A stretch of 44,729 nucleotides of DNA. Source: Nocardioides sp. GTDB taxonomy: Bacteria > Actinomycetota > Actinomycetes > Propionibacteriales > Nocardioidaceae. Below, piece by piece: positions 8,047-16,157 of this stretch (the stretch's first letter is position 1; every line of letters starts with the position of its first letter). Location: contig NZ_JANINT010000095.1 of NCBI RefSeq assembly GCF_024509035.1, forward strand, positions 1 to 44,729, read 5' to 3'. The translations under genes and the position numbers were made by a program. Below the pieces are notes generated by a model. It ran no database searches and was not told where the DNA came from. It worked only from the letters and a program-made list of their open reading frames with translations.

Positions 8047-8223
8047 GGCACGCAGCCCGCTCGAACCTCTCCCTGACCGGTGCATCTCGCCGGTTGTCCT
8101 TCACATCCGAGGGTCCGGCTCCCGGCCATGCCCTCGTTCAGCGACCCCACCGGCCGGACGTCGTCCAGCCACCACCCGTCCCGTCCGGAACGGGTGCGAC
8201 CCATCCCTGATCGGAGCCCTTCG

Positions 8224-8532
8224 TTGATCACTCTCGTCGCCGTCCACACCAACCCCGCCGACCCGGCGGAGTTCGACCGCTACTACGCCGAGGTCCACAT
8301 CCCGCTGGTCCGCAAGCTGCCCGGCGTGACGGGCATCCGGTACGGCAAGGTCTTCTCCTCCTCGCTCGAGGAGAACGCGCCGTACCTGATCTGCAACGTC
8401 GACTTCCCGGACCGCGAGACCTTCGATGCGGCCCTGGTCTCGCCGGAGATGCAGGCCTGTGTCGACGACCTGCCGTTCTTCGTCACGGGGCAGCTGGACC
8501 TGCACCACGCCCTCGCCGACGACCACCTCTGA
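8224..8532 (+). CDS. EthD-like small dimeric alpha/beta-barrel protein
   Basis: A 102-residue protein of the EthD/dimeric ferredoxin-like barrel class. The N-terminal core VHTNPADPAEFDRYYAEVHIPL and the following KLPGV are typical of EthD and related isomerases or decarboxylases. The start is placed at TTG 8224, with GGAG 7 nt upstream. The longer frame from 8080 adds 48 residues that look non-coding and match no family feature. 177 nt separate it from the regulator gene, with no clear promoter in between. EthD proteins are small accessory or catalytic proteins in ether, polyketide and aromatic degradation, so an isomerase-type role is possible but unproven. Confidence 0.75.
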   Translation: MITLVAVHTNPADPAEFDRYYAEVHIPLVRKLPGVTGIRYGKVFSSSLEENAPYLICNVDFPDRETFDAALVSPEMQACVDDLPFFVTGQLDLHHALADDHL

Positions 8533-8557
8533 AGCCCGACTGACCGAGGAGAGCACG

Positions 8558-9487
8558 ATGGAGAGACTGGAAGCGACCCAGGAGAACCTGACGGTCGGAT
8601 ACTTCGAGCGCGGCATGAAGCCGGCGATGGAGATCGAGTCCGGCGACGTCGTCGACATCGAGACCGCCACCCACTGGGGCGGTCGGGTGACGCCCGAGAC
8701 GACCCTCGAGGACGTCATGCGCCTGCGGACGGTGGAGTTCCCGGGCGTCGGGCCGCACACGCTGACCGGACCCATCCGGGTGCGTGGTGCGAAGGTCGGG
8801 TCGGTACTCAAGGTCGACATCCTGGAGCTGGACGTCATCGACTTCGGCTTCAACCTGAACTTCCCGGGCGAGATGGGCACCGGGCTGCTGCCCGACTTCG
8901 TCCAGGAGGGCGCTCTGCGGATGTTCGCCCACGACCTGGAGCGGATGGAGACCACGCTGGGCGACCGCGTGAGGATGCCGCTGCAACCCTTCCTGGGGAT
9001 CATGGGCGTGGCGCCGGAGTCGACCGAGCGCATCACGACCGTGCCTCCGGGATCGCACGGCGGGAACATCGATCTGCGTGAGCTGGTCGCGGGGACCACC
9101 CTGTACCTGCCGGTGTGGGAGGAGGGCGCCCAGTTCTTCATCGGTGACGCCCACTCGCGTCAGGGCAACGGCGAGGTCTGCCTGACGGCGATCGAGACGG
9201 CGATGAAGAGCGCCAAGCTGCGGCTCACCGTCCTCGATGACCTTCGTCTCGACGGCCCGATGGCGGAGACGCCGGACGCGTGGATCAGCATGGGCCTCCA
9301 CGCCGACCTCCTCGAGGCCTCGCGGCAGGCAGTGCGCAACATGATCGAGCTGCTCGGGCGCGAGTACGGCCTGGGCACCACGGACGCGTACGGCCTGTGC
9401 TCGATGATGGGCGACCTCGCGGTGACGCAGGTCGTGAACGTCACTCGTGGGGCACACATGAGCATGCCGAAGTCCGTCTTCGGCTGA
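8558..9487 (+). CDS. Acetamidase/formamidase-family amidohydrolase
   Basis: A 309-residue FmdA/AmdA-family enzyme that would hydrolyse a small amide to acid plus ammonia. The family core is present: GPIRVRGAKVGSVLKVDI, PFLGIMGVAP, PGSHGGNID, then GTTLYLPVWEEGAQFFIGDA and QGNGEVCLTAIET. The start ATG 8558 has GAGGAGAG upstream. It is the second amide-cleaving enzyme of the cluster after the creatininase-like protein. Ring opening followed by amide hydrolysis and ammonia release is thus a reasonable order. True formamidases are often longer; the natural amide is unknown. Confidence 0.88.
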   Translation: MERLEATQENLTVGYFERGMKPAMEIESGDVVDIETATHWGGRVTPETTLEDVMRLRTVEFPGVGPHTLTGPIRVRGAKVGSVLKVDILELDVIDFGFNLNFPGEMGTGLLPDFVQEGALRMFAHDLERMETTLGDRVRMPLQPFLGIMGVAPESTERITTVPPGSHGGNIDLRELVAGTTLYLPVWEEGAQFFIGDAHSRQGNGEVCLTAIETAMKSAKLRLTVLDDLRLDGPMAETPDAWISMGLHADLLEASRQAVRNMIELLGREYGLGTTDAYGLCSMMGDLAVTQVVNVTRGAHMSMPKSVFG

Positions 9488-9522
9488 CCGCGGCGAGGGC
9501 GACCCCCCGCCGACCCCGCGGC

Positions 9523-9556
9523 GGGCCGCGGCGCGCCGATCCGGACGCCGCGGCCC
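9523..9556 (+). terminator. Strong GC hairpin between the amidase and ligase genes
   Basis: GGGCCGCGGCG (9523-9533) pairs perfectly over 11 bp with 9546-9556 across a 12-nt loop. There is no T-run. It may be an actinobacterial terminator or an attenuator that lowers expression of the ligase gene starting at 9605. Confidence 0.5.
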
Positions 9557-9604
9557 GTCGCCTGCTCGTCTCACCGACACTCCCGCTCAGGATCGAGGTC
9601 TCGC

Positions 9605-11488
9605 ATGTCCGTCTACCAGGACACCCACCGGCGCAGCATCGAGGACCCCGAGGGGTTCTGGCGTGAACAGGCCTGGCTCGTCGACTGGATCAGGCCGCCG
9701 CGCACGGTGCTCGACCGCGCGGGTGCGCCCATCTACCGCTGGTTCCCCGACGGCACCCTGAACACCTGCCACAACGCGGTCGACCGCCATGTCTGGGCCG
9801 GTCGGGGCAACCAGGTCGCGGTGATCCACGACAGCCCGGTCACCGGCAGCAAGCGGACCCTGACGTACGCCGAGCTGCTCGCCGAGGTTTCCGCGTTCGC
9901 CGGCGGGTTGCGCGACCTGGGTGTCACCCGGGGCGACCGCGTCGTCATCTACATGGCCATGGTCCCTGAGGCCGTGATCGCCATGCTGGCCTGCGCGCGG
10001 ATCGGAGCGGTGCACTCGGTGGTGTTCGGCGGTTTCGCGGCTCCGGAGCTCGCTGCGCGCATCGACGACGCTCGTCCGACGGCCGTGGTGGCCTCCTCGT
10101 GCGGGATCGAGCCGGCGCGGGTCGTGCCCTACAAGGAGATCCTCGACGACGCTCTCGAGCTGGCCTCGCACGTGCCGACCGTCTGCGTGATCGTGCAGCG
10201 CCCGCAGGGGGTCGCGCAACTGGTGCCCGATCGCGACATCGCCTGGACCGACGTCGTGGAGGCGGGGCGGTCCCGGCCCGCTGCATGCGTCGAGGTCGCG
10301 GCGACAGATCCCCTCTACATCCTGTACACCTCCGGCACGACCGGACGGCCGAAGGGGATCGTGCGCGACAACGGCGGGCACGCGGTGGCGATGGCCTGGT
10401 CGATGCGGAACGTCTACGACATCGGGCCGGGACAGGTCTGGTGGGCGGCCTCGGACATAGGCTGGGTCGTGGGCCACTCCTACATCGTCTACGCGCCTCT
10501 CCTCGTCGGTGCCACCACGGTGCTGTACGAGGGCAAGCCCGTCGGGACCCCGGACGCGGGTGCCTTCTGGCGGGTGGTCGCCGAGCACGGCGTCCAGGGG
10601 CTCTTCACCGCACCGACGGCGATCCGTGCGATCAAGCGTGAGGATCCCGAGGGCGGTCTCACCACGACGTACGACCTGGCTTCTCTGCGTACGCTCTTCC
10701 TCGCCGGGGAGCGCTTGGACCCGGAGACCTACGCGTGGGCGGGGCGGGTGCTCGGGGTGCCTGTGGTCGACAACTGGTGGCAGACAGAGACCGGGTGGCC
10801 GATCGCGGCCAACCTGCGCGGCCTGGACCCGATGCCCACGAAGCCGGGATCTCCCTCGGTGCCCGTGCCCGGCTTCGACGTGCGGGTGCTCGGTGCCGAC
10901 GGCGCACCGGCGCCGGCAGGGGTGGAGGGCGCGATCTGCCTCCGTCTGCCGCTGCCGCCCGGCTCGATGACCACGGTGTGGGAGGACGACCAACGCTTCA
11001 TCTCCACCTACCTGTCGGGCTTCGAGGGTCACTATCTCTCCGGTGACAGCGGTTACCTCGACGAGGATGGCTATCTCCATGTCATGGGCCGCACCGACGA
11101 CGTCATCAACGTGTCCGGGCACCGCCTGTCGACCGGAGTGATGGAGGCCGCGCTCGCCCGCCACCCGGCCGTCGCGGAGTGCGCGGTGATCGGAGTGCGG
11201 GACGAGCTGACCGGTCAGCGGCCACGCGGGTTTGTCGTGCTCAAGAGTGGGGTTCGCTCGCCCGCGGCGGAGATCGAGGCCGAGCTCGTGGCGCTGGTGC
11301 GCAGCGAGATCGGTCCCGTCGCTGCCCTCAGGTCCGTCACGGTCGTCGACGGCCTGCCCAAGACCCGGTCCGGGAAGATCCTGCGCAAGACCATGCGAGA
11401 GATCGCGGACGGCATGGCCCCTCCCGTGCCCGCGACGATCGAGGACGTGGCGGTGCTCGATCGGATCCGGCCCCAGCTCGGCGGCTGA
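9605..11488 (+). CDS. Propionyl-CoA synthetase-like acyl-CoA ligase (PrpE/Acs type)
   Basis: A 627-residue AMP-forming short-chain acyl-CoA synthetase. Motifs: the nucleotide loop YTSGTTGRPKGIVRD, WWAASDIGWVVGHSYIVYAP, the acid/AMP motif NWWQTETGWP, the hinge GYLDEDGYLHVMGRTDDVINVSGHRLS, and RSGKILRK with the adenylation Lys near residue 591. The TAIRAIKREDP segment is more like PrpE than Acs. The start ATG 9605 has GAGG 6 nt upstream. Being last in the run, it probably activates an end product such as propionate or acetate for central metabolism. It could also supply propionyl-CoA chemistry to steroid catabolism, but the gene position favours the amide pathway. Confidence 0.85.
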   Translation: MSVYQDTHRRSIEDPEGFWREQAWLVDWIRPPRTVLDRAGAPIYRWFPDGTLNTCHNAVDRHVWAGRGNQVAVIHDSPVTGSKRTLTYAELLAEVSAFAGGLRDLGVTRGDRVVIYMAMVPEAVIAMLACARIGAVHSVVFGGFAAPELAARIDDARPTAVVASSCGIEPARVVPYKEILDDALELASHVPTVCVIVQRPQGVAQLVPDRDIAWTDVVEAGRSRPAACVEVAATDPLYILYTSGTTGRPKGIVRDNGGHAVAMAWSMRNVYDIGPGQVWWAASDIGWVVGHSYIVYAPLLVGATTVLYEGKPVGTPDAGAFWRVVAEHGVQGLFTAPTAIRAIKREDPEGGLTTTYDLASLRTLFLAGERLDPETYAWAGRVLGVPVVDNWWQTETGWPIAANLRGLDPMPTKPGSPSVPVPGFDVRVLGADGAPAPAGVEGAICLRLPLPPGSMTTVWEDDQRFISTYLSGFEGHYLSGDSGYLDEDGYLHVMGRTDDVINVSGHRLSTGVMEAALARHPAVAECAVIGVRDELTGQRPRGFVVLKSGVRSPAAEIEAELVALVRSEIGPVAALRSVTVVDGLPKTRSGKILRKTMREIADGMAPPVPATIEDVAVLDRIRPQLGG

Positions 11489-11510
11489 GCCGCTGGTCTG
11501 TCGCCGTCAG

Positions 11511-11603
11511 TCAGCGCAGGCGCTCGCGTCGCCGCAGCAACCAGATCACCAGCGCGACGACCATCAGGAGCAGCACGACCTCGGGCACTCCGATGCCGAA
11601 CAT
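11511..11603 (-). CDS. 30-residue TatA-like membrane microprotein
   Basis: A small gene: ATG at 11603, 30 codons, TGA at 11511. The ribosome binding site GAGGAGGG ends 4 nt upstream of the ATG. The peptide starts MFGIGVPEVVLLLMVVAL, one membrane helix, followed by an Arg-rich cytoplasmic tail (RRRERLR). The FGIGVPE start resembles the N-terminal helix of TatA-family proteins, but the amphipathic helix that completes TatA is missing. It lies 24 nt downstream of the hydrolase lipoprotein gene and converges with the ligase gene. Function unknown. Confidence 0.65.
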   Translation of the reverse strand: MFGIGVPEVVLLLMVVALVIWLLRRRERLR

Positions 11604-11627
11604 CAGTCCCTCCTCTGTCAGGCGGCG

Positions 11628-12473
11628 CTAGGACGACCCCAGCCAGTCCGCGATGGGTTCGGCCGCCACATCCGCGGCGAAGATGCCGAGGTGGTCGACG
11701 TCCGGGACGAGGTCGACGGTCGTCGGGTGCCCGGCGGCCTCGAGCGCGTCGGCGAACTGCGTGGTGAACTCGACGGGGACCAGCTCGTCGTCCTCGCCGT
11801 GCATCAGCAGCACGGGGACGTCGGGTCTCAGGGAGGCGCGCTCGACGGGGTTCGCCGCCTGCCAGGTCGCCTCGTCCTCGTCGGGCTCGGAGCCGAGGAG
11901 TGCCAACGCGAGGTCGGACCTCCGACTGATGTCGTACGGCCCGCTCATCCCGATCAGGCCGTCGGGCTCCACGACGGGCGAGGAGCAGTCCGGGTCGTAG
12001 TCGTCGAACGCGAGGACGGCCAGCGCTGCCAGGTGTGCCCCCGAGGAGTGGCCGAGGACGACCACGCGCGTCGGCCGGAACCCGCGTGTGCGGGCGTCCG
12101 TGGCGACGCCCGACACCGCGCACAGAACGTCCTCGACGGGCACGGGATAGGTCACGTCGTCCTCCGCTGCCCGGATGTGCGCCGTCGCCGCGACGACACC
12201 TCGGTCGGCCAGGCCGGCGGCGAGGCCGGCCAGACCCGTGGGATCGGCGGTCTGCCACGAGCCGCCGGGGACGAGCACGACCATCGGTGCCCGGCCGGTC
12301 TGCGCCGGAAGGTAGACGTCGGCCGTCAGGTCAGGTGCGTAGGTCACCGTCGCGTCCGGAGGAGGCGCGGCAGCGCCCTCTTGGTCGGACGAGCCGCTCC
12401 CGCAGGCCGCCGCGAGCAGGGCAGAGGTCAGCACGAGTGCCGCGGCGCTGCTGAGCCTGCGTCGACCGGTCAT
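11628..12473 (-). CDS. Alpha/beta-hydrolase lipoprotein (BD-FAE/esterase-like)
   Basis: A 281-residue predicted surface lipoprotein. The signal peptide ends in the lipobox LAAAC followed by a Gly/Ser linker. The hydrolase fold shows an HGG-like oxyanion segment (VLVPGGSW), the nucleophile elbow GHSSG, the acid near MHGEDDELVP and the His in DVDHLG near the C-terminus. The start ATG 12473 has GGAGG about 6 nt upstream; an in-frame GTG at 12491 is less likely. It probably acts as an esterase or deacylase on the cell surface. It lies 96 nt downstream of the phytochrome gene on the same strand, so co-transcription is possible, but no functional link to light sensing is visible. Confidence 0.8.
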   Translation of the reverse strand: MTGRRRLSSAAALVLTSALLAAACGSGSSDQEGAAAPPPDATVTYAPDLTADVYLPAQTGRAPMVVLVPGGSWQTADPTGLAGLAAGLADRGVVAATAHIRAAEDDVTYPVPVEDVLCAVSGVATDARTRGFRPTRVVVLGHSSGAHLAALAVLAFDDYDPDCSSPVVEPDGLIGMSGPYDISRRSDLALALLGSEPDEDEATWQAANPVERASLRPDVPVLLMHGEDDELVPVEFTTQFADALEAAGHPTTVDLVPDVDHLGIFAADVAAEPIADWLGSS

Positions 12474-12569
12474 CGCCCACCTCCGCACCACGAGTCTCGG
12501 GCGTGCGGGGGAGCGGACGACAGAGGACTACGTCCCGTTGTGACCGTTCAGCGACCGCTCGGCGGCCGG

Positions 12570-14834
12570 TCAGCGCGAGATCGGGGCGAGCCGCACGGCG
12601 AGCAGCGTGGTGTCGTCGTCGGGCTCGGGCCCCTGGACGGCGAGCAGGCCCTCGAGCCACCGGTCGAGGTCACCGTCGGGGTGGTGCGTGCGACGAGCAA
12701 GCTCGCGCAACGCGACCACGCGCTCGTCCAGGTCCACGCCGCGCTCCTCGACGAGCCCGTCGGTGTACATCACCAGGGTGCTGCTGGCGCCCAGGACGAC
12801 CTCGGTGGTCGTGGAGGTTCCCCAGCCCACGCCCAGCAGCGGACGCGACATCACGTCGAGCTCGGTGACTCCGTCGTCGTCGAGGAGGATCGGCGGCGGG
12901 TGTCCGGCGCTCGCGATCGACACCCGGCCGGTGCCGGGGTCGAGGATGGCCACGGCCGCCGTCGCGATGCGCTGGTCGAGGAGCCCGTCCATGAGCCGGT
13001 CGAGCTGGTCGAGGCACGCTGCGGGTCCGTGCCCCTCGAAGAGGTAGGCGCGGAGCGCGGTGCGCAGCTGGGTCATCGCCGAGGCCGCCGAGACCCCGTG
13101 GCCGGCGACGTCGCCGACCGCGAGGGCGATGCGCCCGTCGGGCAGCACGAACGCGTCCCACCAGTCGCCGCCGAGCTGATAGGTGGTGGCGGGCTGGTAG
13201 CGCGCCGCGAGCTCGATGCCGTCGACGGCCGGGGGGCGGTCGAGCACGACGCTGCGCTGCAGCGACTCGGCCATCGCGATCTGCTCGCGCGAGCGCATCA
13301 GGAGCAGCCCGGTCATGTGCTTGCCGAGCGAGTCTGCGGCATCGAGCTGCCAGCTCGTCCAGGGCAGGCTGCGACCGCGCACCACCTGGCGCCACTTCTC
13401 GAACGACTTGCGCGGACTGAGCCGGACCTCCGGGCCCTCGGCGGCTGAGAGCAGCTTGTTGGTGGGATCCCCGCCCCAGTCGACCACCTGTTCCTGCTCG
13501 GGACGCAGCCACAGGAGCCAGCGGTCGGGCGCGGAGCCGATGCGGAGCACCCCGGCGGCCGCGCCGACGCCCTCGAGGTCAGGCAGCAGCGTCGCGACCT
13601 GGTCGGTGCTGGTCGCATAGCTCAGGGGTGACCGGAGCGCCTCGGCGATCTGGCGGAGCGTGTCGTCGTCGACGACCGTGCCGCGGGTCGTGATCACGCC
13701 GTCGAAGCACAGGGCCGCCCCGTCGGCCCGCATCAGCGTCAGCAGCTCCGGGTCGTCGATCAGGGCCTCGAGCGGGGACCGGGTGCTCGCCGAGATCCGC
13801 GCGGTCAGGCCGGCCATCGTGGCCTGCGTGTCGAGCATGGCCTCGCGGTCGTCGGCCCGCTCGCGATCGACGACGATCTGGGAGGCGACCTGGCCCAGGA
13901 ACTCCGCTGCGGCCCGTGCGTCCTGGCTCGGCCGGTGCGGCCCGGAGTAGTGGTGGCACGCGATGAGACCCCACAGGCGGTCCTCGACCACGATCGAGAC
14001 CGACATCGACGCCGTGACACCCATGTTCGAGAGGTACTCGATGTGGATCGGCGAGACGCTGCGCAGCGTCGAGAACGACAGGTCCAACGGCGCATCCGTC
14101 TCGGGGTCGAAGACAGGGTGCAGCGGCACGGGTTCGTAGCCGATGTCGGCGATCAGCCGGGTCCAGTTCACGGTGTAGAGCCGGCGCGCCTGGGCGGGGA
14201 TGTCGGTGGCGGGGTAGTGCAGTCCGAGGAACGGGTTGAGGTCGGCGCGCCGCTCCTCGGCCACGACCTCGCCGTTCCAGTCCGGGTCGAAGCGATAGAC
14301 CATGACCCGGTCGAACGCGGTCAGCTCGCGGATCTCGCGCGCGAGCGTCGCGGTCAGCTCGTGGACCGACGAGGCGCCGGCCATCCGGGCCATCGCGCCG
14401 CGCGCGGTGTGGTAGGAGAGCGCCACCCGATCGGCGCCCGCCAGCGGCTCGAGCTCGACGACCAGGCGCGCGCCTGAGCGGTGGATCCGGACGTCGACCG
14501 CGGTGCCCGCCAGCGTCGCGCTGGGCGGCAGATCGGCCAGCGTCATCACGAGCGGGCTGCCGGACAGCCCGGCATCCTGCCGCTCGGAGACCGCCCGATC
14601 GAGGTCCTGGCCCGCGACCTCGGCGAGCGGGCACCCCAGCGCCGCCTCCGGGTCGAGGCCGAGCATGGTCGCGGAGTTGGCCGAGACCATCCGGACGCAG
14701 TGGTCGTCGTCGATGGCGAGGAGAACACCGTGGGGTTGGATGGCGCCGGGGATGTGGATCGGCTCGCGGTCACAGGTGGTGAGGTCGACCTCGCCGTACG
14801 ACGGGGTGTGGGGCGACCCGGAGATGTCGGTCAA
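12570..14834 (-). CDS. Bacteriophytochrome with SpoIIE/PP2C phosphatase output
   Basis: A 754-residue red/far-red photoreceptor fused to a serine/threonine phosphatase. PAS: the biliverdin-attachment Cys21 lies before IHIPGAIQPHG. GAF (about 150-325): HYPATDIPAQAR with Asp211, SPIHIEYLSNMGV with His264 and Tyr267, IACHH with His294; these match known DrBphP chromophore-pocket residues. PHY (about 340-515): the tongue motif PRKSFEKW (474-481). Output (about 530-752): PP2C/SpoIIE motifs GGDWWD, VGDVAGHG, YTDGLVEE and DDDTTLL. No histidine-kinase domain is present. It should therefore control dephosphorylation of an anti-anti-sigma-like protein by light. Translation starts at TTG 14834, the only in-frame option after an upstream stop. 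No heme oxygenase for biliverdin is seen in the window. Confidence 0.93.
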   Translation of the reverse strand: MTDISGSPHTPSYGEVDLTTCDREPIHIPGAIQPHGVLLAIDDDHCVRMVSANSATMLGLDPEAALGCPLAEVAGQDLDRAVSERQDAGLSGSPLVMTLADLPPSATLAGTAVDVRIHRSGARLVVELEPLAGADRVALSYHTARGAMARMAGASSVHELTATLAREIRELTAFDRVMVYRFDPDWNGEVVAEERRADLNPFLGLHYPATDIPAQARRLYTVNWTRLIADIGYEPVPLHPVFDPETDAPLDLSFSTLRSVSPIHIEYLSNMGVTASMSVSIVVEDRLWGLIACHHYSGPHRPSQDARAAAEFLGQVASQIVVDRERADDREAMLDTQATMAGLTARISASTRSPLEALIDDPELLTLMRADGAALCFDGVITTRGTVVDDDTLRQIAEALRSPLSYATSTDQVATLLPDLEGVGAAAGVLRIGSAPDRWLLWLRPEQEQVVDWGGDPTNKLLSAAEGPEVRLSPRKSFEKWRQVVRGRSLPWTSWQLDAADSLGKHMTGLLLMRSREQIAMAESLQRSVVLDRPPAVDGIELAARYQPATTYQLGGDWWDAFVLPDGRIALAVGDVAGHGVSAASAMTQLRTALRAYLFEGHGPAACLDQLDRLMDGLLDQRIATAAVAILDPGTGRVSIASAGHPPPILLDDDGVTELDVMSRPLLGVGWGTSTTTEVVLGASSTLVMYTDGLVEERGVDLDERVVALRELARRTHHPDGDLDRWLEGLLAVQGPEPDDDTTLLAVRLAPISR

Positions 14835-14963
14835 GGCGGGCGTCAGCGGGGCCGACCGGCCGGGCTAAGAGGGCTCTGGATCACCTCCGCATCCTAGACG
14901 CCGCGCGGGACATGGGTGCTCACCCGGACACGTGAAGGCACCGCGACCGCGATCTCGGCCTCG

Positions 14964-15740
14964 TCAGGAGGCCAGCGAGCCGGCGAAGATCTGCCAGGCC
15001 AGCGCCGACTTCGCGACCAGACTGAGCGCCAGATACGCCCTCTCGCCGAACGCGTAGCTGCGCCACGGCCCGACCTGGCGGTACTGCAGCCACTGGTTGA
15101 GCGCGAAGCTGTTGAAGAACACGAACAGCGACACGAAGATCCCGACGACGAAGCCGGGCACCTCCTCCGCGGCCACGAGGTTGTAGCCGATCGCGATCCA
15201 TGGTGCTGCCCCGGCGACGCACCCGAACCAGAACGGCCGCATGGTGACCGCCGTCCGGCCCGGGGGATTGGCGGCCTCCTGCAGCCAGCCGAACAGGATC
15301 ATCGCGACGTTGGCGCCGGCGATGCCGATGAGTGCGGAGACGCCGTCGATGCCGGTGTAGAGGGCGATCAGCACGACCATCAGCGTGGCGCTGAACGAGT
15401 ACTCCACCCAGCGGAACCGGTTGATCCCGGCGTGCAGGTCGGCCTCGTAGGTGCGCCGCAGGACGGTGGCCGTCAGCAGGTGGTCGAGCGCGGCCAGGGC
15501 CAGGAAGGCCGCGACGGCTGCCCCCACACGCACGTCGAACAGCGACTCCGGCGATCCGGCCGGGGTGCCCGGAGGTCCCTGGGGCAGCGACCGCGTCACG
15601 GTGACCGCGAAGTCGGTCGCCAGGGCGAGGACCGCCACGGCCTGCCCGAGGTGGAGCAGCGTGAGAGCGAGGTTCCACCTGCGCAGCGACCGCAGGCTGC
15701 GGTCGTCGACGCCGGTCGCGGTCGGCGTGGAGACGGTCAT
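14964..15740 (-). CDS. Heliorhodopsin
   Basis: A 258-residue seven-helix retinal protein of the heliorhodopsin family. Key residues: Lys244 in helix 7 (ALSLVAKSALAWQ), the Schiff-base Lys; Glu113 in helix 3 (RWVEYSFSATLM), matching the counterion Glu107 of the actinobacterial type protein 48C12; and His30 and His87, matching its His23 and His80. QWLQYRQVGPW and FGERAYLALS are further family landmarks. Heliorhodopsins are signalling-type or transport-related rather than simple proton pumps. It is the first gene of a reverse-strand run, 129 nt before the phytochrome-phosphatase. The ribosome binding site is weak. No retinal-synthesis gene is seen in the window. Confidence 0.95.
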   Translation of the reverse strand: MTVSTPTATGVDDRSLRSLRRWNLALTLLHLGQAVAVLALATDFAVTVTRSLPQGPPGTPAGSPESLFDVRVGAAVAAFLALAALDHLLTATVLRRTYEADLHAGINRFRWVEYSFSATLMVVLIALYTGIDGVSALIGIAGANVAMILFGWLQEAANPPGRTAVTMRPFWFGCVAGAAPWIAIGYNLVAAEEVPGFVVGIFVSLFVFFNSFALNQWLQYRQVGPWRSYAFGERAYLALSLVAKSALAWQIFAGSLAS

Positions 15741-15915
15741 GTGCCCATCATGCTGCCGAGCCCCGCCCCCTGCCGGCTCGCCGGGCCCGACGACTTAGGC
15801 ACGTTCAGGACCGAAGACATCCCCGAGGGGGACCTTCCGCACCTGTGATCCAGGCTCGAGCGGCCGATGCTGGAGATGTCAGGAGAACGAAACCCACCGT
15901 CCACCAGGACTCATC

Positions 15916-16134
15916 ATGTCTCTCGCCACGCTCGTTGCCCCCGCCACCCTCACCGAGGCCGTGATCGTCGCGGTCGGGAACGGCGCCTGGTCTCCCGCCG
16001 AGATCCTCGTCGCCGTCGCCGACCAGCACGCCGAGCGCTGCGACGTCATCGCGACCCTGTGGGACCTCGTCGACGACGGCACGCTGGTCTTCGTGCCCGA
16101 CTTCACCTACCCGGCCTTCCGCCTGGCCCGCTGA
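15916..16134 (+). CDS. Small protein, possible winged-helix-like, unknown function
   Basis: A 72-residue protein starting at ATG 15916, with AGGA 8 nt upstream. It has no signal peptide or membrane helix. The pattern WSPAEILVAVADQH, then VIATLWDLVDDGTLVFV ending in aromatic and basic residues, resembles the recognition helix plus wing of small winged-helix modules. That reading is only suggestive. It is transcribed divergently from the heliorhodopsin gene, with a 175-nt intergenic region in which I see no convincing promoter. It converges with the lipase pseudogene. Confidence 0.6.
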   Translation: MSLATLVAPATLTEAVIVAVGNGAWSPAEILVAVADQHAERCDVIATLWDLVDDGTLVFVPDFTYPAFRLAR

Positions 16135-16157
16135 ACCCTGGCCGGCGGACCGCGCGC

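Noticed and set aside
8080..8223. 48-residue N-terminal extension of the EthD-like protein
   Set aside because: Unlike family N-termini and lacking a ribosome binding site; TTG 8224 has GGAG at good spacing.
9587..11164. 525-codon minus-strand frame opposite the acyl-CoA ligase
   Set aside because: No recognisable domain and antisense-type composition; the plus-strand ligase has all adenylation motifs.
11232..13448. 738-codon plus-strand frame
   Set aside because: Antisense shadow of the lipoprotein and phytochrome genes, which have intact conserved motifs on the other strand.
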